Assembly (NCBI GenBank): GCA_963978895.1
Contig: OZ022240.1
Span: forward strand, 9,805,807 to 9,869,806
Reading direction: 5' to 3'
DNA length: 64,000 bases
Source of the DNA: Erpobdella octoculata
Taxonomy: Eukaryota; Annelida; Clitellata; Hirudinida; Erpobdellidae
The notes under the pieces were generated by a model. That model searched no databases. It was not told where the DNA came from and saw only the letters and a list, made by a program, of their open reading frames with translations. The translations under genes were made by a program, and so were the position numbers. This document shows, piece by piece, positions 63,585 to 64,000 of the stretch. Every line of letters starts with the position of its first letter. Within the stretch, counting starts at the first letter, position 1.

Positions 63585-64000
63585 GGTAGCCAGCATCTCT
63601 CCGTCCTATTGCTCATCGTCGTAATTATCCTGATAGTTGTAGCCAATATAAAACTTCTTTCTTAGAATTTTTTTTTAATAAGTTTTTTTTTATTTTACGT
63701 ATTAAGTTTTTTGGATTTTATGTATTAAGCACAAAATATATCTAAAACTATTAAATTTGATGTTTTACCGGACTAAAGAAACAGCAACTAAAAACAAAAA
63801 TCTTCAAATAACAATTTTTTCTCATTTCTAAGAATAAATTACGAAAAATTTCATTGAAAGATAAAAATTCATAAACATGAAATGACATACGAGTAAACAA
63901 ATAATTTTTAAATTATCAACTGACCTGACAAAACAATTCTTGTCTGTTTTGATCAAGCAGTAACAAAAACCCTGCTTCAGATTCTGTCTCATTGGCAACC
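20156..64000 (-). CDS. PDE2A-like: PDE2-type cGMP-stimulated cyclic nucleotide phosphodiesterase (22 exons, 5' partial)
   Basis: PDE2 enzymes hydrolyse cAMP and cGMP to 5'-monophosphates and are activated when cGMP binds GAF-B. The joined exons give 678 residues with no stop. In order they are the C-terminal half of GAF-A (NK..FTEKDE), GAF-B ([16 protein letters not shown], later [13 protein letters not shown]) and the catalytic domain. Both GAFs keep the NKx(n)Fx3DE cGMP-pocket signature. Catalytic metal-site motifs are present: [25 protein letters not shown] and [12 protein letters not shown], plus the purine-pocket glutamine in PDLQISFLQ. The order and spacing match PDE2A (human 941 aa) better than PDE5/6/11. 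The C-terminal tail is shorter than in human. The N terminus and start codon lie beyond 64000. The gene contains a 25.6-kb intron (24437..50050). Confidence 0.95.
20514..20572. repeat. (AT)n microsatellite
   Basis: Pure AT/TA dinucleotides immediately left of an ACTATCGGGGTGCC repeat in the last PDE2 intron. Confidence 0.97.
20573..20837 (+). repeat. ACTAGCGGGG-family repeat fragment
   Basis: It starts ACTATCGGGGTGCCAGGCGT right after (AT)n and continues with TTGCCCGGGCTTTTCTATCG and repeated CGCTCCCGGTCGCTTTCCC-type pyrimidine-rich units, then AT-rich sequence up to the next (AT)n tract. Related copies lie at 21093..21787 and 63143..63345, with decayed segments near 6330, 9842 and 55720..55870. 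Arg/Ser-rich open frames across it come from the CCCGCT units. Confidence 0.75.
20838..20905. repeat. (AT)n microsatellite
   Basis: AT dinucleotide tract separating two repeat fragments of the same family. Confidence 0.95.
20906..21073 (-). repeat. Companion end of the (AT)n-bounded repeat family
   Basis: This block (ATGTATGTATGTATG, GCATTGCTACACTATTCATC, CCCCTTGACTCTCAAG on its opposite strand, and TTGTGACGGATTTC-type sequence) is the inverted counterpart of 63370..63510, where it follows an ACTAGCAGGGG block. It appears to be the other end of the same element family. Confidence 0.75.
21093..21787. mobile_element. (AT)n-flanked inverted-repeat element, ACTAGCGGGG family
   Basis: It begins ACTAGCGGGGTTATCCGGCG and ends with the inverse, CCGGTAACCCCGCTAGT, so the two ends can pair. 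(AT)n tracts lie on both sides. The arms continue with CCGGTCGCTTTCCCGC-type units inverted between left (21140..21210) and right (21600..21720). The centre (21250..21590) is unique AT-rich sequence. No coding frame is present. It may be two head-to-head copies or a foldback element that targets (TA)n. Confidence 0.8.
21788..21857. repeat. (AT)n microsatellite
   Basis: Two AT tracts separated by TGTTTATATCAATA, at the right end of the inverted-repeat element. Confidence 0.95.
21858..22083. repeat. Repeat fragment with AAAATCGGTTCAGCCATTT motif, ending in (AT)n
   Basis: Between two (AT)n tracts lies about 190 bp ending in AAAATCGGTTCAGCCATTT and GGAGGAGTTTGAAG. Sequences of this kind are common in animal non-coding repeats that sit next to (TA)n. 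The (AT)n tract is at 22051..22083. Confidence 0.6.
22429..23648 (-). other. PDE2 intron sequence
   Basis: AT-rich intron between the exons at 23649 and 22283. A TATAATAATA-rich stretch is seen near 22580..22750. No transposon ends, RNA gene or additional exon could be supported. Confidence 0.7.
25085..26581 (+). mobile_element. piggyBac-like element with TTAA target duplication, internally deleted
   Basis: The element begins CCCGTTTTAGACC and ends GACCTAAACGGG, directly flanked by TTAA on both sides (25081..25084, 26582..26585); this is the piggyBac hallmark. On the plus strand near 25645..25760 an acidic stretch ([14 protein letters not shown]) resembles the N terminus of piggyBac transposases. 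Near 26150..26225 a Cys/His-rich stretch ([17 protein letters not shown]) resembles their C-terminal zinc-binding domain. The DDD catalytic core between them is missing and stops interrupt the rest. It inserted into the LINE. Confidence 0.9.
26850..28249 (+). mobile_element. hAT element with CAGTGGCGTAGCCA ends and transposase remnant
   Basis: CAGTGGCGTAGCCA and its inverse TGGCTACGCCACTG form the ends, flanked by the perfect 8-bp duplication GCTAATAG (26842..26849, 28250..28257). Inside, frames near 27180..27760 match ZMYM1-like hAT transposases: [18 protein letters not shown] followed by [15 protein letters not shown] corresponds to the conserved G-Q-x-Y-D-G-A-x-x-M-S-G and H-C-x-x-H-x-L-N blocks. 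The histidine is Q in the second block. Multiple frameshifts and the loss of the C terminus make it inactive. It interrupts the LINE. Confidence 0.9.
28621..29439. other. Intron sequence, unclassified
   Basis: AT-rich sequence with a patch of GTAGCGCC-type motifs at 29045..29130 that recur four times in direct and inverted form (AGTAGCGCCGAG, GGCGCTACT, GTAGCGCCACTACT). This could be the end of an old DNA transposon. No frame is convincing. Confidence 0.5.
29440..29645 (+). pseudogene. hAT transposase fragment
   Basis: The plus-strand reading gives [19 protein letters not shown] and, in a shifted frame, [13 protein letters not shown]. These match the hAT core blocks D-x-W-T-S-x-x-x-x-S-F-x-G-x-T-x-H-W-I and V-T-D-x-G-S-N-F-x-K. 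The second aspartate of the DDE site lies in the latter. Frameshifts separate the blocks and no ends or duplications were found. Confidence 0.7.
30050..30205 (+). pseudogene. FLYWCH/MULE N-terminal fragment
   Basis: A short frame with [15 protein letters not shown] resembles the start of a FLYWCH finger (aromatic Y-x-F-x-x block) as found at the N terminus of MULE transposases. It runs straight into gypsy gag sequence at about 30208, so the gypsy copy is truncated there or inserted into a MULE. Confidence 0.4.
30208..30920 (+). pseudogene. Gypsy 1 gag
   Basis: The open frame from about 30208 has [10 protein letters not shown] at its start and [19 protein letters not shown], then the helical [12 protein letters not shown] region. 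This gag type ends in a Cys/His block ([19 protein letters not shown]) instead of a CCHC knuckle. The same layout is seen in gypsy 2 at 36684..37256. The N-terminal domain is missing. Gag would assemble the particle that packages the element RNA. Confidence 0.8.
30940..32030 (+). pseudogene. Gypsy 1 protease and reverse transcriptase
   Basis: The protease active site [10 protein letters not shown] appears near 30949, followed by the C-terminal [10 protein letters not shown] motif at about 31160. The RT has [20 protein letters not shown], then [14 protein letters not shown] and [19 protein letters not shown] one-base frameshift near 31855 puts the YIDDIL catalytic box (about 31873) in another frame. 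The match then stops at KVDFLGS, where the deletion begins. Confidence 0.88.
32073..33011 (+). pseudogene. Gypsy 1 integrase
   Basis: The integrase core retains its three acidic residues in context: [20 protein letters not shown] and [16 protein letters not shown]. The N-terminal zinc domain is gone. A frameshift at about 32476..32496 leads into the C-terminal part ([14 protein letters not shown], then [13 protein letters not shown]), the GPY/F-like chromatin-targeting module. It ends at 33011, about 120 bp before the LTR. Confidence 0.85.
33134..33386 (+). repeat. LTR of gypsy 1
   Basis: It starts TGTAGTGTACCGG directly after a G-rich polypurine tract and ends CTCACCA. It is followed by TTGTTGGCCCCGAG, which looks like a primer-binding site, as if the LTR had also been the 5' LTR of a further copy. 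No partner LTR is in the window, so boundaries rest on TG..CA ends and context. Confidence 0.6.
33430..34010 (+). pseudogene. hAT (ZMYM1-like) transposase fragment
   Basis: Frames at 33530..33600 and 33611..33862 read [13 protein letters not shown] and then [20 protein letters not shown] and ESFIGFYD. These match the T-S-x-x-I-Q-N-E and F-S-I-I-x-D-E-T-x-D-x-S blocks of ZMYM1-type hAT transposases; the DET aspartate is the first catalytic acid. One stop separates the blocks. The sequence then decays. A right end may lie near 34250 (GCCAGCCCCCCAC) but no matching left end was found. Confidence 0.75.
34774..34929. repeat. 78-bp tandem duplication
   Basis: Two identical units begin CAAGATAGTGAGTCAGCC and end GTAAGTTTATTTTTTC. 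The duplicated block contains a GGTAAGT donor-like site, so it doubles a potential 5' splice site of the decayed MULE gene that follows. Confidence 0.92.
35080..36183 (+). pseudogene. MULE (Mutator-like) transposase remnant 1
   Basis: The frame at 35087..35299 has [11 protein letters not shown] and a block resembling the MULE core (D-F-E, F-P, G-C-x-F-H, W-R-K), here eroded to [15 protein letters not shown]. It continues across an apparent intron or frameshift to [15 protein letters not shown] near 35350..35400, matching the L-P-x-x-x-V-x-x-A-F segment. Further decayed coding (WSNGG, then a [16 protein letters not shown] stretch near 36080) follows. Between them, 35720..35960 carries TGGTGGCAGCGGTAGGAT, a primer-binding-site-like sequence of an LTR element. 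Confidence 0.65.
36184..36495 (+). repeat. Probable 5' LTR of gypsy 2
   Basis: It starts TGTCTATAGACTCGC and ends CATACTTCA, directly before TTGGTTACCCCCAC. About 60 bp of its start recur near 38467..38530 at the far side of the element. AATAAA-like sequence is near 36410. LTR status is inferred from this layout. Confidence 0.6.
36521..37256 (+). pseudogene. Gypsy 2 gag
   Basis: An ATG at 36521, 26 bp after the LTR, opens [20 protein letters not shown] and a W-F-x-x-L-E-A-E-L motif. A stop follows near 36640. The frame resumes at 36684 ([34 protein letters not shown]) and ends with [19 protein letters not shown]. It is the same gag class as gypsy 1. One stop and a frameshift break it. Confidence 0.82.
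37250..38003 (+). pseudogene. Gypsy 2 protease and RT start
   Basis: The protease has [19 protein letters not shown] at 37343..37400. After about 330 bp of decayed sequence, including two purine-rich duplicated blocks (37600..37730, AAGAAAACGTAAAAGAAG twice), the RT starts with [20 protein letters not shown] and continues to [18 protein letters not shown] and GKSVFSM. It stops there and joins other sequence. Confidence 0.8.
38004..38190 (+). pseudogene. Fragment of a third gag, joined to gypsy 2 RT
   Basis: Immediately after GKSVFSM the reading changes to gag-like sequence with [20 protein letters not shown] and [13 protein letters not shown], matching the L-R-x-L-F-L-x-R-L-P-x-x-x-x-x-I-L-A region. 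Near 38320 a knuckle-like [15 protein letters not shown] follows. The junction inside an RT looks like recombination between elements or a nested insertion. Confidence 0.65.
38541..39949. other. Intron sequence, unclassified decayed repeats
   Basis: Low-quality coding-like stretches occur, for example [15 protein letters not shown] near 38780 and [18 protein letters not shown] near 38850, but I cannot assign them to a family. No ends, duplications or RNA genes were found. Confidence 0.5.
39950..41110 (+). pseudogene. MULE transposase remnant 2 with FLYWCH finger
   Basis: A FLYWCH-type finger is seen near 40130..40250 ([17 protein letters not shown] then [10 protein letters not shown]), preceded by an apparent intron from 40051. 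[15 protein letters not shown] follows at 40484, and then the MULE core at 40930..41086: [10 protein letters not shown], then [17 protein letters not shown], which carries the D-F-E and G-C-x-F-H marks. Stops, including one in the finger, show decay. The target region at 40740..40800 is the uninterrupted counterpart of the copia insertion site in MULE copy 3. Confidence 0.82.
41290..43400 (+). pseudogene. Non-LTR retrotransposon (Jockey/CR1-like) RT remnant 2
   Basis: Frames on the plus strand give [15 protein letters not shown], then [19 protein letters not shown] (usual D-L-S-K-A-F-D), a Y-L-x-N-R-K-Q-Y block and [15 protein letters not shown] at 41799..41845. After the P-like insert the C-terminal RT region resumes near 42765: [33 protein letters not shown] and [16 protein letters not shown]. 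The first catalytic D of the F-D-L-S box is replaced. Stops are frequent and the A/YADD box is lost, so the element is inactive. Confidence 0.82.
41870..42735 (+). pseudogene. P-element/THAP9-like transposase remnant inserted in the LINE
   Basis: Between RT blocks lies unrelated coding-like sequence. Near 42475..42560 it reads [11 protein letters not shown] followed, after a frame change, by [11 protein letters not shown]. It continues [20 protein letters not shown] at 42545..42610. This is the C-terminal signature of P-element and THAP9 transposases: Q-x-D-x-x-E-x-x-F-G-x-x-R-Q-x-x-G, then a short helix and an E-K/K-I-x-x-x-S-L block. No inverted ends or 8-bp duplication could be defined. 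Confidence 0.7.
43605..43830 (+). pseudogene. MULE transposase C-terminal fragment
   Basis: The frame [20 protein letters not shown], then IRTNSDVEG near 43710, and GWHKHLHS after a gap at 43805. This matches the MULE block Y-F-x-x-T-W and R-T-N-N-x-x-E-G-W-H, including the third catalytic acid region. It may be the detached end of remnant 2. Confidence 0.7.
44175..44399. repeat. 15-bp minisatellite, 15 units
   Basis: Units AAGGGACTATTCATC repeat every 15 bp from 44175 to 44385 with rare single-base changes (ACTACTC, ATTATTC, CATAAAG). Because 15 is a multiple of three and the unit has no stop in several frames, it produces long open frames on both strands (GLFIK, GTIHQ and MNSPL pentapeptide repeats). 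These are probably not real proteins. Confidence 0.96.
44848..45046 (+). repeat. Copia 5' LTR
   Basis: 199 bp, TGTTGAGATTTTTATT to AAAACTTAACA. It contains TTTTGATCTAATAAAACTC near its end, where AATAAA can serve as the poly(A) signal. It pairs with 48721..48918. Confidence 0.96.
45251..47246 (+). pseudogene. Copia gag-protease-integrase
   Basis: The natural start is probably ATG at 45251 ([17 protein letters not shown]), typical of copia gag; an in-frame upstream ATG at 45189 also exists. Order: gag of about 270 residues, a CCHC knuckle ([14 protein letters not shown], 45993..46034), protease with [13 protein letters not shown] (DNGA in place of the common DSGA), the integrase zinc domain ([21 protein letters not shown]) and the DDE core ([28 protein letters not shown]). 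The frame is lost after [11 protein letters not shown] near 47110, where it continues as shifted, shortened sequence. Confidence 0.93.
47243..48640 (+). pseudogene. Copia reverse transcriptase and RNase H, deleted
   Basis: After the integrase C-terminal [20 protein letters not shown] a frameshift at about 47600 leads to [39 protein letters not shown] and [13 protein letters not shown]. The following 300 bp or so, which should hold the YVDD catalytic box, are missing; the sequence jumps to [20 protein letters not shown]. RNase H remains in part ([51 protein letters not shown]) with another internal gap. Without the YVDD box the RT cannot work. Confidence 0.9.
48630..48695. repeat. Short tandem duplication before the 3' LTR
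   Basis: TATGATGGGACTTATGTAAC followed by ATTTATRTTT occurs twice in tandem, just upstream of the polypurine tract of the copia element. Confidence 0.9.
48721..48918 (+). repeat. Copia 3' LTR
   Basis: 198 bp, differing from the 5' LTR by about three substitutions and one A. It is followed by the target duplication AGTAC. Confidence 0.96.
49261..50050. other. End of the large intron; SINE-like fragment at 49668..49772
   Basis: A GGAATGGAAAT-rich stretch lies at 49280..49370. At 49668..49772 ACCCGGATGCCCTACCTGCG and AGTCGCCTTTTACGACACGC match motifs I have seen in dispersed repeats of other animals, probably a retroposon 3' part. No frame is convincing. Confidence 0.45.
50051..64000 (-). CDS. 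PDE2A-like: PDE2 exons, 5' block: GAF-A, GAF-B, first metal-binding exons
   Basis: Sixteen exons in transcript order, given as plus coordinates: 63925..64000 (runs off the edge; [14 protein letters not shown]), 63020..63061, 62660..62728, 62123..62259, 61943..62054 (end of GAF-A), 56915..56954 and 56581..56644 (linker helix [12 protein letters not shown], then start of GAF-B), 54966..55047, 53141..53283, 52853..52887, 52603..52718 (GAF-B), 52400..52477 and 51851..51973 (connecting helices), 51684..51754, 50267..50389 (YHNWSHAF), 50051..50138 (CHDIDHRG). Every junction is GT-AG on the minus strand and keeps phase. The exon at 52853 is only 35 bp. Minisatellites overlap the splice sites of the 53141 and 62123 exons. 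Confidence 0.93.
50390..51683. other. PDE2 intron with an unrecognised coding-like stretch
   Basis: Between the exons at 50267 and 51684. On the plus strand 51247..51490 is open with [18 protein letters not shown] and [14 protein letters not shown], preceded in another frame by the 51061..51291 stretch. The GC content is higher than its surroundings. I do not recognise the family; it could be a retropseudogene or transposon fragment. Confidence 0.4.
52925..53158 (-). repeat. 36-bp minisatellite repeating a 5' splice site of PDE2
   Basis: On the minus strand the unit GTTAGTTATATTTCATTATC plus ACTTATTTAAGACTAG (36 bp) repeats so that AG|GTTAGT occurs at plus positions 53141, 53105, 53069, 53033, 52997 and 52961. 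The first is the junction expected from homology (GFKTR|NLLCF). The others are equally good donors, each adding 36 bases, that is 12 codons ([12 protein letters not shown]), with no stop. The array lies in the 250-bp intron before the 35-bp exon. Confidence 0.95.
53829..54345 (-). mobile_element. pogo/Tigger-like (Tc1-mariner superfamily) remnant
   Basis: Ends share CGTATATACTCGGGTATAAG and its near inverse CTTATACCGGAGTATATACG, with further internal AGTATAAGTCGA repeats. On the minus strand 54189..53959 encodes the C-terminal tail of a pogo/jerky-type transposase: [20 protein letters not shown] (compare S-F-K-K-C-G-I-x-x-x-L-D-G-x-E-D) and an acidic end [13 protein letters not shown]. The DDE core is absent. 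A TA duplication could not be fixed. Confidence 0.75.
54440..54710 (-). mobile_element. tRNA-derived SINE
   Basis: Minus-strand box A TGGCAGAGTGGTAGAG (about 54685..54700) and box B GTTCGAGTC (54645..54653) have tRNA spacing. The tail contains a hairpin CCCTTTAGCAATG..CTTGCTAAAGGG (54587..54621) and an AT-rich end. The acceptor stem pairs poorly, so a functional tRNA gene is unlikely. Confidence 0.75.
55129..56514. repeat. Unclassified repeat with CCAGAGT ends, hosting the GGTAAAG element
   Basis: The left side CCAGAGTTGGCTGAAATTCC with GGACCCAACC and GACCCAACCTGACCC, and the right side GACCCACTTACTACTCTGG, look like two ends of an older element into which 55403..56448 inserted. The inverted match is only about 7-9 bp and no clear duplication is seen. 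Confidence 0.4.
55403..56448. mobile_element. Terminal-inverted-repeat element with GGTAAAG ends, copy 2
   Basis: The same GGTAAAGTTCTAGTATAGCG ends and flanking interior as 9508..10327 (for example AAGCTCAGAACATTATCAGA, and CACCGGGAACTACATTAGCT near the right). It differs by a CCGGTCGCTTTCCCGC-rich insert at 55720..55870, where copy 1 has a short ACTAGCGGAG segment. No transposase. Flanks are AATCAAGA and AATTTATT, which do not form an obvious duplication. Confidence 0.87.
58530..59934 (+). mobile_element. Nested hAT element with BED finger and dimerisation remnants
   Basis: TAGTGATATTTTAG and CTAAAATATCACTG ends are flanked by the 8-bp duplication CCACTATC (58522..58529, 59935..59942). The sub-ends are rich in AACTAAAACTAAA. 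It lies wholly inside the 57337..60340 element. Confidence 0.9.
58892..59740 (+). pseudogene. ZBED-type hAT transposase, internally deleted
   Basis: 58892..59098 has a BED-finger-like N terminus: [17 protein letters not shown], then [12 protein letters not shown] (usual N-P-T-N-L-x-x-H-L-x-x-x-H, second histidines lost). 59327..59530 continues with the proline/glutamine-rich linker. 59560..59740, in another frame, has [19 protein letters not shown] and [10 protein letters not shown], the hAT C-terminal block. The whole DDE core between linker and C terminus is absent. Confidence 0.82.
61162..61812. mobile_element. Short non-autonomous hAT element, CAGGGGTCTCCAAACT ends
   Basis: Perfect inverted CAGGGGTCTCCAAACT ends with a following GGCCGG/CGGGCCGC, flanked by the 8-bp duplication ATCTAAAA (61154..61161, 61813..61820). 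At 651 bp and without coding capacity it is a MITE. This end sequence is widespread among animal hAT MITEs. Confidence 0.95.
62260..62428 (-). repeat. 19-bp minisatellite repeating a 3' splice site of PDE2
   Basis: On the plus strand AACTATAAATTCACATCTT repeats nine times with a 19-bp period. On the minus strand each unit gives GTGAATTTATAG|TT. The last copy (62260..62264) supplies the acceptor of the GAF-A exon 62123..62259. Because 19 is not a multiple of three, use of upstream copies would usually shift the frame. Confidence 0.93.
62740..62995. repeat. AT-rich minisatellite, unit of about 60-65 bp
   Basis: A unit with GCAATTACATATTCACAATT, ATGGATGATATATATTTT and AATTACATAT repeats about four times in the PDE2 intron between exons 63020 and 62660, ending some 30 bp before the donor at 63019. 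Confidence 0.88.
63119..63345 (+). repeat. (AT)n followed by ACTAGCAGGGG-family repeat
   Basis: (AT)n at 63119..63142, then ACTAGCAGGGGCACCCGGCA, TTGCCCAAGGTTTTTAGAGG and tandem CGTTCCCGCTCTCGGTC-type units. It is a further member of the family at 20573 and 21093. The Arg/Ser-rich frame here is a product of the units. Confidence 0.8.
63346..63584 (+). repeat. Companion end of the (AT)n-bounded repeat, with (AT)n tract
   Basis: TTTTGTGACGGATTTCAAAT through CCCCTTGACTCTCAAGG and GATCGGATGAATGGTGTAGC to CATACATACAAACATTC, then (AT)n at 63511..63584. It is the inverted equivalent of 20906..21073. With 63143..63345 it probably makes one whole element bounded by (AT)n on both sides. Confidence 0.8.

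Overview
The window is nuclear DNA of an animal, probably an invertebrate. It is AT-rich, has spliced genes with GT-AG introns and is crowded with hAT, piggyBac, MULE, P-like, pogo-like, LINE, Ty1/copia and Ty3/gypsy elements, tRNA-derived SINEs and (AT)n tracts. I cannot name the species.

Two host genes can be rebuilt exon by exon, and they converge tail to tail. RRP9 (U3-55K, a WD40 protein of the U3 snoRNP) lies on the plus strand, 9143..17729, in 14 exons that give a complete 448-residue protein. A PDE2-type cyclic-nucleotide phosphodiesterase lies on the minus strand from the right edge (64000) down to its stop at 20156. Twenty-two exons are visible and give 678 residues, from the middle of GAF-A through GAF-B and the HD-type catalytic domain to the C terminus. 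Its 5' end is outside the window. All phases agree across every junction of both genes.

Layout. 1..6104: a (GACT)n array and a repeat with 157-bp tandem units, split by a hAT element that itself contains another hAT element. 6260..7969: another hAT element, carrying a tRNA-derived SINE. 9143..17729: RRP9; intron 1 holds a terminal-inverted-repeat element and an inverted copy of the 157-bp-unit repeat. 17730..20155: region between the two stop codons. 20156..24436: the last six PDE2 exons. 24437..50050: one PDE2 intron of about 25.6 kb, filled by a LINE broken by piggyBac and hAT, two decayed gypsy elements, several MULE fragments, a second LINE with a P/THAP9-like insert, and a copia element inserted into a MULE copy. 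50051..64000: the other sixteen PDE2 exons, with hAT, pogo-like, SINE and inverted-repeat insertions in their introns.

The most unusual points are two minisatellites lying exactly on PDE2 splice sites. One is a 36-bp unit that repeats an in-frame 5' splice site six times after a GAF-B exon. The other is a 19-bp unit that repeats a TATAG 3' splice site before a GAF-A exon. Other notable points are an apparently unclassified element family with GGTAAAGTTCTAGTATAGCG ends, a family of (AT)n-bounded ACTAGCGGGG repeats, and the layered transposon nests, whose target-site duplications give the order of insertion. I did not find a prokaryote-like operon, CRISPR array or defence system.
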